A DNA stretch of 5,046 nucleotides from an uncultured Oscillibacter sp. (GCA_910587875.1 CAJUOD010000172.1:1-5046); one strand, 5' to 3'. Shown: positions 1 through 4,436, counted from the first letter of the stretch. The notes: generated by a model not told the origin, from the letters alone. Program-made: numbers and translations.

Positions 1-2
1 GG

Positions 3-29
3 AGCACCGCCGCCGCAAGCGGCGGTGCT
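3..29. repeat. Strong GC-rich hairpin
   Basis: Perfect 11-bp inverted repeat (3-13 with 19-29) around a 5-base loop. There is no T run after the right arm, so it is not a normal + strand terminator. It is the first of five stem-loops that follow one another up to 181. Confidence 0.7.
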
Positions 30-31
30 TA

Positions 32-65
32 GCGCGGAGATAAACCCAGGAAGGATTTTCCGCGC
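32..65. repeat. Inverted repeat GCGCGGA/TCCGCGC
   Basis: Perfect 7-bp inverted repeat (32-38 with 59-65) around 20 bases. It starts three bases after the first hairpin and is the second of five stem-loops in 1-181. Function unknown. Confidence 0.5.
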
Positions 66-77
66 CATTTAAATCAT

Positions 78-112
78 AAGTTTTCAGAATTTCCCACGAG
101 TTCTGAAAACTT
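78..112. repeat. Perfect 12-bp inverted repeat
   Basis: Arms AAGTTTTCAGAA (78-89) and TTCTGAAAACTT (101-112) are perfectly complementary around an 11-base loop. No T run follows on either side. It could be part of a structured RNA, a protein-binding palindrome or an element-end motif; the sequence does not decide. Confidence 0.7.
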
Positions 113-119
113 GCTCAGG

Positions 120-143
120 CTGTCGAAAATACGCTTTTGACAG
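120..143. repeat. Bulged hairpin before the terminator
   Basis: CTGTC (120-124) plus AAAA (126-129) pairs with TTTT (135-138) plus GACAG (139-143), leaving one bulged G at 125 and a 5-base loop. It lies 4 bases upstream of the terminator stem. Confidence 0.55.
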
Positions 144-147
144 GCTG

Positions 148-181
148 AAACGAGGCCCCTTATTCAGGGGCCTCGTTTTTT
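148..181 (+). terminator. Rho-independent terminator
   Basis: A perfect 12-bp stem (148-159 with 167-178) with a 7-base loop, the right arm running into six T residues (176-181). This is a textbook intrinsic terminator for transcription on the + strand, so some transcript from the left, or the structured stretch 1-147 itself, ends here. In the opposite direction only three T follow the stem, so it would stop the convergent polymerase remnant weakly at best. Confidence 0.85.
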
Positions 182-183
182 GC

Positions 184-690
184 TCATTTCCGGAAACTCC
201 CCCCATCCTCGTGCTTCTCCGGCGTCAGGTGGATAGCCGTCATCGTCAGGGCTCGAACGGGGCGGGGGGCTTCCAGAGCTCCTCCGCCAGTTCCAGGGCG
301 GCGGCGGAAATCTCCCGGATTAAATGGATGGGGGCCAGAAGCTGCCGCTGGCGGGACCGGTCATGGAAGGCCGGGTCCCGGATCATCACATGGACGCCCC
401 CGGCGTAGAACCCTGCCCGGCGGAGGTAGCTGGCCACGCTGTCCGCCAACACGCCGACGCCCGCCGCCACCTGGGCCCGGGAGATGAGGTTCTTGGGGAA
501 GGTGGCTCCGTTGCCCACAGATTTCACCGACTCCGGCTGTCGGCGGGAGCGCACCGAGTCCCGGTCCAGGCCGCTCGCGTAGTCGTGGAGCTGGCCCCCC
601 AGCTTGCCCATCAGCCCCTCCAGCATCTGTCTGGGACAGGCCACCAGCTCGCCGATGGTCCGGACGCCATACTGCCCCAGGACCTGCGGA
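184..690 (-). pseudogene. Y-family DNA polymerase (DinB/UmuC-like), C-terminal remnant, frameshifted
   Basis: Read from about 690 down, the frame gives QYGVRTIGELVACP, the helix-hairpin-helix thumb of Y-family translesion polymerases. It continues with the KSVGNGATFPKNL stretch and the little-finger domain, ending WKPPAP. The frame then shifts: the visible ORF ends FEP-stop at 246, while the other frame carries on as VRALTMTAIHLTPEKH and stops at 184. A single base lost from the G4 run at 259-262 explains it exactly, because restoring one G rejoins PPAP to VRAL. About 150 of some 410 residues remain. The palm and fingers with the metal-binding acidic residues are missing, so no polymerase activity is possible. 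Upstream of about 690 the frame runs into unrelated sequence; the exact breakpoint is inferred. Polymerases of this kind are common SOS or mobile-element passengers in Clostridia. Confidence 0.85.
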
Positions 691-701
691 AAAATGGCGG
701 G

Positions 702-809
702 ATGAATCTGTATTCCTTCACAGATTACCGCCTTCATTGGGAGCAGGCACGGCATCCTTACGAGGTCCGATATTTGGATGGCACGACCAGGGAGGCGGCG
801 ACATGTTGA
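702..809 (+). pseudogene. C-terminal tail of an unknown ORF upstream of the adenylation domain
   Basis: An open frame of 35 codons from ATG 702 ends at TGA 807-809, overlapping the ATG of the next gene (803) in the way of translationally coupled operon genes. The peptide (MNLYSFTDYRLHWEQARHP and on) is aromatic and charged, and I do not recognise it. There is no clear Shine-Dalgarno before ATG 702, and the frame continues open upstream through the antisense of the polymerase remnant. The simplest reading is therefore the last ~35 residues of a gene whose front was removed at the junction near 690. A genuine small ORF is possible but less likely. Confidence 0.4.
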
Positions 810-1345
810 ATAATGTGACGGCATGGCTGGACCACACAGCGGAAAGATATCCAGAAAAGACGGCGTTTTCCGACGAGCGGAAATCTGTGACTTACTGGGA
901 ACTTTCAGTCCAGGCCAAAGCAATCGCGGCGGGAATTGTTCAATTGGGTATATTCAAGAAGCCGGTTGCGGTGTTCCTACCTAAGGGAGCAGGTACGATC
1001 ATTTCATTTATGGCGGCGGCCTACAGCGGGAATTTCTACACGCCAATCGATGTGGAAATGCCGAAGAAGCGGGTTCAGAAGATTTTAGAAGTGCTGGAGT
1101 CAGAGGCTGTCATTACAAGCTCGGATTTGGTCAGTGTATTCCGGAGCTATGGCTATGAAAAAAACATAGTTATTTTTGAGGAAGCGGTTCAGGGGGAGAC
1201 CTCGGAAAAGCAGATTGCCGCAGTTCATAGCAAGTGTATTGATACGGATATTCTGTACGTATTGTTTACGTCCGGTTCCACGGGGACGCCGAAGGGGGTC
1301 GCAATCAGCCATCGTTCCGTGTTTGATTATATAGATTTTGTCTAA
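803..1345 (+). CDS. Adenylation (AMP-binding) domain protein, N-terminal fragment
   Basis: Start ATG 803 is preceded by GGGAGG (790-795) at 7 bases. The 180-residue product opens like NRPS or DltA-type adenylation domains: AWLDHTAERYPEKTAF, TYWELS near residue 30, a PVAVFLPKG strand near 54, and YTPID at 79-83. The nucleotide-binding P-loop core motif A3, LFTSGSTGTPKGV, is at 154-166. It stops 14 residues later, whereas such domains run about 500 residues. The substrate-selecting pocket, the core motifs that bind the acyl-adenylate and the C-terminal lid are all absent, so it cannot activate a substrate. A full version would activate an amino or aryl acid with ATP for loading onto a carrier protein. 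The TAA lies at the join to a methyltransferase tail, which implies a deletion. Identity is firm at family level; the substrate cannot be told. Confidence 0.85.
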   Translation: MLNNVTAWLDHTAERYPEKTAFSDERKSVTYWELSVQAKAIAAGIVQLGIFKKPVAVFLPKGAGTIISFMAAAYSGNFYTPIDVEMPKKRVQKILEVLESEAVITSSDLVSVFRSYGYEKNIVIFEEAVQGETSEKQIAAVHSKCIDTDILYVLFTSGSTGTPKGVAISHRSVFDYIDFV

Positions 1346-1556
1346 AGTTATGCTCCAAATTTGGGACATTGGTTTGCGGCCTTTGTTCCCGCTGCTTAAG
1401 AAGATGACGGCACAGGTCAAGGAACCGGCCTTGCTGGAGATTAAAAAAGAATGGGTGGAGTTATTTGAAAAACAGGGAAGTCCAATTGTAGAAAATGACA
1501 GGCTTCTGGCGCAAGGAACGGAGTTTGGCTTCTTTTGTTTCATCCTGCGGAAATGA
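1338..1556 (+). pseudogene. C-terminal fragment, probably a class I SAM methyltransferase
   Basis: The frame yields about 70 residues beginning MLQIWDIGLRPLFPLLKKM and ending GTEFGFFCFILRK at TGA 1554-1556. The WDIGLRP segment plus an aromatic FCFILRK-like last strand resembles the C-terminus of class I SAM-dependent methyltransferases found in polysaccharide and secondary-metabolite clusters. That resemblance is from memory and is the weak point of the call. No start with a ribosome binding site exists; the only starts (TTG 1338, ATG 1350) sit at the junction with the adenylation fragment. The Rossmann core with the SAM-binding glycine motif is missing, so the piece is non-functional. It is followed after 48 bases by the radical SAM gene on the same strand, consistent with one former operon. 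Confidence 0.45.
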
Positions 1557-1604
1557 CTATTTGTTGACGGTTCGGGCTAATTGAAAATCAAGGGAGATGA
1601 GAAT

Positions 1605-2189
1605 GTGAGTGAAACAACCCCTATTAACAAGGGGAATTACGATATGGAGCCGCCGGAGCGCTTGGCGCTCTTTGAGAAATACCGGACGCTGGGCTGGGAG
1701 GAGGAATACCAGGCGTACCGCAGAAATTGGGTTGAGTATGCGAAGAACCATTATGTGTCCGAATACCCGCTGTTGGTGGATATTGAGCTGTCCACGATTT
1801 GCAACCTGTGTTGCCCTATGTGCTACACGATTACGGAGGAGTTTAAAAAAAGCGTCAATAAACAACTGATGGATTGGGCGCTGTTCCAGAAAATTGTGGA
1901 TGAGATCAGCGGAAAGGTTCCGGCTGTTCGGCTAAGTCTTCAGGGAGAACCGACTCTGCACCCGGATTTTGTGTCCTGTATTCGTCACTGCAAAGAGAAG
2001 GGAATCGGGGAAGTTTCGTTTTTAACCAATGGATCAAAACTCAATGAGGAATTGTTCATTGAAATTGCCGAAGCTGGCGCCGACTGGATCACGGTTTGCT
2101 TTACTATTGCTTATAAGTATATCCCTGCAGAGTATCGATCCGCTTCCTCGGTAGAAGGCGTTACCTATGCGACAACCGGAACCGGATAG
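1605..2189 (+). CDS. Radical SAM protein, C-terminally truncated
   Basis: GTG 1605 is chosen because AGGGAG (1591-1596) lies 8 bases upstream; TTG 1581 has no such site. The CX3CX2C motif binding the [4Fe-4S] cluster is Cys66, Cys70 and Cys73 in CNLCCPMC. The barrel continues with the GEP motif (LQGEPTLHP, 114-116), which contacts the SAM amino group in this superfamily, and LTNG (140-143). Similarity to the fold appears to end at about residue 164 (DWITV, near 2097). The remaining 30 residues look like out-of-family read-through and run antisense to the end of the next gene. About half the TIM barrel and any SPASM or other C-terminal cluster domain are lost, so it is almost certainly inactive. 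The reaction type cannot be inferred. Its neighbours suggest a role in modifying a peptide or sugar product. Confidence 0.85.
   Translation: MSETTPINKGNYDMEPPERLALFEKYRTLGWEEEYQAYRRNWVEYAKNHYVSEYPLLVDIELSTICNLCCPMCYTITEEFKKSVNKQLMDWALFQKIVDEISGKVPAVRLSLQGEPTLHPDFVSCIRHCKEKGIGEVSFLTNGSKLNEELFIEIAEAGADWITVCFTIAYKYIPAEYRSASSVEGVTYATTGTG
2098..2164. other. Junction between biosynthetic remnant and mobile element
   Basis: Between the last recognisable radical SAM codon (about 2097) and the stop of the - strand gene (2165-2167) the sequence belongs to neither gene. This is where the biosynthetic remnant meets the element-derived region. I see no target duplication or recognisable attachment site. 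After the TAG at 2165 the - strand frame stays open for about 20 more codons (VTPSTEEADRYSAGIYL), so the stop could itself be a mutation in a slightly longer gene. Confidence 0.4.
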
Positions 2190-2754
2190 TACGTGATATC
2201 AGCATAGAAGCGGGAGTACGCCTCGGCGTAGGCACCGTTAGTCCTCCGTTTCAGCGGTTCGAAATACTTCCCCGTCATCTCCGTGACTTGTAGGCGGAAG
2301 GCGTGGATAGACTGTGCAAAGCAGGCGAGTCCAGCCATCATCCCCTGGTATATGGCGTACCCTTCGAAAGCCGGGTTCTGTACCTGAGCCCATTTCTCTT
2401 TGTCCTCCATGAGCCGTTGAAAGGTATGGAAACAGCACGCCTCATCCATTTTCAGATCCTGGTAGACCGGCAGAGCAAAGATGAGTTCCCAGACAGCATT
2501 CAGCCGTTCCTTCGCAAGAGCGGCGGCGCTGTCTGTTTTTCTATGGGCAGCTTTCTGGCAGCGGGGATGAACAGCCTGACGCGCCGGTCGATCTCGCCTA
2601 GGATTGACTCGTCCAGGTTCATAACGTCCACACAGCACTGACCGATGGGATAGTCCTTTTTTCCAATGAACACTCGGTTACCATAGAAGAACACCGTGAA
2701 TTGGTCGTAGGTATAGGTGTAATCAAATTCGATGCGTTCCAATTCCTATGTCAT
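2165..2754 (-). pseudogene. Unknown protein, broken by a nonsense codon and a frameshift
   Basis: Two overlapping - strand frames form one gene. The first reads LERIEFDYTYTYDQFTVFFYG and continues to PIEK; the second resumes KTDSAAALAKERLNAVWELIF and ends YYPVPVVA at TAG 2165. Adding one A to the A5 run (T5 at 2536-2540 on +) joins them without loss, giving about 196 residues. The ribosome binding site AGGAGGG (2764-2770) sits 9 bases before ATG 2754, but codon 3 is TAG (2746-2748), followed in frame by ELERIEF; another ATG at 2763 is too close to the site. Any residual product would need a TTG start at 2742. The N-terminal third is rich in Tyr and Phe; no membrane segment or catalytic motif is evident. 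I do not recognise the family. It is transcribed away from the excisionase gene and probably belongs to the element. Confidence 0.7.
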
Positions 2755-2815
2755 ATCTGCCATCCCTCCTGTATCTGATAGAGATTTGGGATTTGCCCGA
2801 TCGGATTCAAATCCG

Positions 2816-2844
2816 TTGAAAATTATAGCCGGTAGTGTTACCCT
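2816..2844 (+). promoter_or_regulatory. Possible promoter for the excisionase gene
   Basis: TTGAAA (2816-2821) is followed at exactly 17 bases by TACCCT (2839-2844), which keeps only the T, A and final T of the -10 consensus. It lies about 45 bases before the excisionase start and overlaps the inner palindromes, so binding there would control it. Weak -10; a tentative call. Confidence 0.3.
2822..2827 (-). promoter_or_regulatory. Perfect -10 hexamer TATAAT on the - strand
   Basis: The complement of 2822-2827 reads TATAAT, placed to drive the - strand unknown gene with a leader of about 60 bases before ATG 2754. The matching -35 position at 17 bases (2845-2850, ACGATG) is poor, so it would need an activator or be weak. 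Confidence 0.4.
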
Positions 2845-2889
2845 CATCGTATCAGATGGACGAACAAAAATCAATCACAGGGGGTGACG

Positions 2890-3102
2890 GTGTTGAAAGA
2901 GTCTGTCTACAAGAACTATGAGGAACTGCCGCTGTTCCTCAACGCAAAAATGGTGGCGCAGGTGCTGGGCATTGCTCCATCAAGCACCTACAAGTTGATG
3001 CACGAATCAAGTTTTCCTGTTCTAAAAATTGGCAGCAGGATGATGGTGCCCAAGGAGAAGTTCATTGAGTGGGTGGAGCGGAACACGGGAGGTGATGGCT
3101 GA
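2890..3102 (+). CDS. Excisionase-family (HTH_17/AlpA-like) DNA-binding protein, copy A
   Basis: A protein of about 70 residues with the winged helix-turn-helix layout of excisionases: FLNAKMVAQVLGIAPSSTYKLM is the helix-turn-helix, and FPVLKIGSRMMVPKEKFIEWV is the wing plus final helix. Such proteins bend the element ends to steer a tyrosine or serine integrase toward excision, or act as small regulators. Starts GTG 2884, GTG 2890 and TTG 2893 are all in frame. AGGGGG (2879-2884) fits GTG 2890 (5 bases) or TTG 2893 (8 bases). It ends at TGA 3100-3102 and shares the last A with the ATG of the winged-helix gene, so the two are translationally coupled. No lesion is visible, making this the intact excisionase of the duplicated pair. 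No integrase is in the window. Confidence 0.85.
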   Translation: MLKESVYKNYEELPLFLNAKMVAQVLGIAPSSTYKLMHESSFPVLKIGSRMMVPKEKFIEWVERNTGGDG

Positions 3103-3510
3103 TGGTCTGGCAGTATGTAAAGCAACCAGCGGTGAAAAGATTCTTTACTCTGTCCAATGATATTTTTTCACTGGGTCTGTCATCCGGTGCACTCGCTGTC
3201 TACTCCTACCTACTCTACTGCGAGGACCGAAAGACGTATCAGTGCTGGCCCAGCTACAGGTCCATCGGCAAGGCCGTCCGCATGAGTATCAACAACGGTG
3301 CGGAAATATGTGACCGAGCTGGAGGGACGAGGGTTGATCGTCACAGAGTCGACCTCCATCGTTACAAGGGCTGGCCGCAAGAGAAATGGCACTCTGCGCT
3401 ATACCATCCTGCCGATTCAAAATGCGGTGGACCTCTACAACCAACGATAGTTCCGACAGTTGGAGGAAACAGTCGAGCGGATGCATGTCCGCAAGAAGCT
3501 GGAGAGTAGC
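3011..3510 (+). repeat. Tandem module duplication, copy A
   Basis: The end of the excisionase gene plus the winged-helix gene aligns with 3618-4120 in the same order and direction, starting at GTTTTCCT in both (3011 and 3618). The copies are clearly diverged, with many silent and conservative changes, so they are an old duplication or two related elements in tandem and not a recent repeat. Confidence 0.85.
3102..3510 (+). pseudogene. Winged-helix (HTH_36-like) DNA-binding protein, copy A, frameshifted with internal stop
   Basis: From ATG 3102 (overlapping the TGA of the excisionase gene) the frame reads MVWQYVKQPAVKRFF, then LSSGALAVYSYLLYCEDRKTYQC and PSYRSIGKAVRMSIN. Comparison with copy B shows one extra base in AACAACGG (3291-3298). 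After it the original frame resumes as TVRKYVTELEGRGLIVTEST and GTLRYTILPIQNAVDLYNQR, then meets TAG 3448-3450 where copy B has CGG. The literal product is 135 residues, of which only the first ~65 are native, and the recognition helix is lost. Homology to copy B ends near KKLE (3504). The family resembles helix-turn-helix proteins next to excisionases and replication initiators in Firmicutes conjugative elements. Two independent lesions make this a pseudogene and not a sequencing slip. Confidence 0.85.
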
Positions 3511-3576
3511 GAGGAACACCCTATCCCTCGTCCCGCCATCTGCGGCAGAACTCGCTCATTCCGTTGCTCCTCCTCT

Positions 3577-3607
3577 CCCCACACAAACGCTGCGCATTTG
3601 TGCGGGG
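3577..3607. repeat. 14-bp imperfect inverted repeat between the module copies
   Basis: CCCCACACAAACGC (3577-3590) and GCATTTGTGCGGGG (3594-3607) flank a 3-base loop. Two positions mismatch as DNA, but on the - strand both become G-U pairs, giving a continuous 14-bp RNA stem. There is no T run, so it is not a terminator. It lies in the spacer where the two modules meet and may be a leftover attachment, transfer or structured-RNA site. Confidence 0.55.
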
Positions 3608-3616
3608 GCCCCATTT

Positions 3617-3709
3617 GGTTTTCCTATTCCGAAAATTGGCAGCAGGATGGTGGTGCCCAAAGAGAAGTTCATCCAGTGGGTGACACGGAACACGGGAAGT
3701 GATGGTTGA
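3617..3709 (+). pseudogene. Excisionase-family protein, copy B, last ~30 codons only
   Basis: The frame GFPIPKIGSRMVVPKEKFIQWV ending at TGA 3707-3709 matches the last 30 codons of the excisionase at 2890-3102, including KIGSRM and VPKEKFI. Everything before it, including the helix-turn-helix, is gone, replaced by spacer sequence with the hairpin at 3577-3607. As in copy A, its TGA overlaps the ATG of the following winged-helix gene, so the remnant still preserves the old gene order. It cannot bind DNA. Confidence 0.85.
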
Positions 3710-4120
3710 TGCTCTGAGCATACAAGAAACCAGCGGCGGCAAGCAGATTCTTTTCTCTACCCAACAAGATTTTTTCTTTGAGGCTGTCCTCTGGCGCACT
3801 GGCGGTCTACTCCTATCTGCTCTACTGCGAGCACCGCAAGACCTATCAGTGCTATCCAAGCTACCAGACTATCGGGAATGCGGTGGGAATGAGCATCAAC
3901 ACCGTTCGAAAGTACGTTGCGGAGCTAGAGGAACAAGGACTGATCGTCACAGAGTCGACATCCATCATCACAAGAGATGGCCGCAAGCACAACGGTACTC
4001 TGCGCTACACCATCCTACCGATCAAAAACGCAGTGGACCTCTACAACCAACGACGGCTTCGACAGCTGGAGGAAACAGTGGAACGAATGCGTGTCCAAAA
4101 AAAGCTGGAGAAGCACAAGC
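3618..4120 (+). repeat. Tandem module duplication, copy B
   Basis: Second copy of the excisionase-tail plus winged-helix segment, parallel to 3011-3510. The duplicated segment begins at the same internal codon of the excisionase in both, so the left boundary is a deletion or recombination point inside that gene. Confidence 0.85.
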
Positions 4121-4134
4121 AAGACCTCTCGTAA
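3778..4134 (+). CDS. Winged-helix (HTH_36-like) DNA-binding protein, copy B, start region compromised
   Basis: By comparison with copy A the true start is ATG 3709, but codon 3 (TGG in copy A) is TGA here (3715-3717). The frame is then open to TAA 4132-4134. The first later start is TTG 3778, with no ribosome binding site, giving 118 residues that begin at RLSSGALAVY. They keep the whole helix-turn-helix (PSYQTIGNAVGMSINTVRKYV, 27-47), the wing (GLIVTESTSI, GTLRYTILP) and a basic, probably coiled C-terminal helix (LRQLEETVERMRVQKKLEK). The protein probably binds element DNA as a regulator or replication accessory factor. Without a good start, expression is doubtful. It is the better preserved of the two copies and could be revived by read-through or one point mutation. 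Confidence 0.7.
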   Translation: MRLSSGALAVYSYLLYCEHRKTYQCYPSYQTIGNAVGMSINTVRKYVAELEEQGLIVTESTSIITRDGRKHNGTLRYTILPIKNAVDLYNQRRLRQLEETVERMRVQKKLEKHKQDLS

Positions 4135-4285
4135 CGGCCTGTGAGCCGCCGTGTGCGATTCTTCTATCGAGGGCAGGACGATATCCCTTGAGGGAGTTCT
4201 CTACCCAAACACGGGGGTTTACGAGGGACGAAAGAAAAGCAGGATAAAGGCCAGACGCCGCAAGCGGCCCCCGGCCAAATCACTT

Positions 4286-4304
4286 CTGCCCGCAGTGCGG
4301 GCAG
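4286..4304. repeat. Perfect 8-bp hairpin CTGCCCGC/GCGGGCAG
   Basis: Arms 4286-4293 and 4297-4304 are perfectly complementary with a 3-base loop. In one frame the same bases read FCPQCGQ, a zinc-ribbon-like knuckle, in a stretch that runs TGA-bounded to 4346 without a start codon. This may be the tail of a dead gene or coincidence. Confidence 0.55.
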
Positions 4305-4335
4305 TTGACGGGAGTTTTCAGGTGGTCAGAAGGGG

Positions 4336-4358
4336 CGTCTATTTGAGCAATAGAGACG
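4336..4358. repeat. Interrupted palindrome CGTC-TATT / AATA-GACG
   Basis: CGTCTATT (4336-4343) pairs with AATAGAGACG (4349-4358), leaving a two-base bulge and a 5-base loop. It lies in the putative transfer-origin region. Function inferred from position only. Confidence 0.4.
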
Positions 4359-4374
4359 AGGTTTGCTGTCTTAT

Positions 4375-4419
4375 CCCCGCAATGCCGCTGGTTGCAAGGG
4401 ATTGAGCGGCATCTTGGGG
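4375..4419. other. Candidate origin of transfer (oriT): interrupted inverted repeat
   Basis: CCCC-gca-ATGCCGCT (4375-4389) faces AGCGGCAT-ctt-GGGG (4405-4419) across 15 bases, an 8-bp perfect palindrome extended by 4 bp beyond a symmetrical 3-by-3 internal loop. It ends 17 bases before the start of the mobilization accessory gene. Relaxosome proteins of the ribbon-helix-helix and relaxase kinds commonly act at such repeats next to their own genes. The nick site cannot be placed. It could also act as an operator or leader structure for the same operon, since the ribosome binding site starts 8 bases later. Confidence 0.5.
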
Positions 4420-4436
4420 CGAAAATTGGAGGTTTT

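Larger units (their letters stand above)
2773..2857. promoter_or_regulatory. Divergent regulatory region with nested inverted repeats
   Basis: ATCTGATA (2773-2780) is repeated inverted as TATCAGAT (2850-2857). Inside lie GGATTTG/CAAATCC (2789-2795 with 2808-2814) and GGTA/TACC (2831-2842). The stretch separates the - strand unknown gene from the excisionase gene. Nested palindromes in such a position are typical of operators or excisionase sites; that function is inferred. Confidence 0.45.
4135..4436. other. Non-coding hairpin-rich region upstream of the mobilization genes
   Basis: About 300 bases with no supportable gene. It holds short palindromes at 4184-4195 (TCCCT/AGGGA), 4257-4268 (GCCGC/GCGGC), 4286-4304, 4336-4358 and 4375-4419. 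The position between a control module and relaxase genes is where transfer origins usually lie. I found no convincing promoter; TTGACG at 4305 lacks a -10 partner. A 4151-4405 open frame rich in Arg and Lys has no ribosome binding site and reads through these hairpins, so I do not call it. Confidence 0.6.

Noticed and set aside
3..29. First hairpin as an intrinsic terminator
   Set aside because: No T run follows the stem on the + strand, and the window edge prevents judging the - strand.
211..809. + strand open frames across the polymerase region (211-408 and the front of 324-809)
   Set aside because: They are antisense to a recognisable Y-family polymerase sequence, lack ribosome binding sites and owe their openness to high GC content.
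1100..1865. - strand open frames opposite the adenylation, methyltransferase and radical SAM pieces
   Set aside because: The + strand carries clear family motifs here; the reverse frames have no starts with ribosome binding sites and no recognisable domains.
2536..2540. Programmed ribosomal frameshift in the - strand unknown gene
   Set aside because: The A5 run does not form a standard slippery heptamer, and an upstream TAG already blocks the frame, so mutation or a sequencing slip is simpler.
259..3296. All lesions being long-read sequencing errors
   Set aside because: The slips at 259-262 and 2536-2540 could be errors, but the nonsense substitutions, the missing domain halves and the truncated excisionase copy cannot.
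2746..3717. Alternative genetic code with TAG and TGA read as amino acids
   Set aside because: TAG and TGA close other normal genes in the window (TGA 3100-3102, TGA 4857-4859), and the affected genes carry additional frameshifts, so pseudogenization explains them.
3011..4120. CRISPR array or short tandem repeat array
   Set aside because: There are only two copies of about 500 bases, both coding in origin, with no short repeat and spacer pattern.
4151..4405. 84-codon + strand open frame between the winged-helix and mobilization genes
   Set aside because: It has no ribosome binding site, a low-complexity Arg/Lys run caused by GC-rich hairpins, and overlaps the candidate oriT structures.
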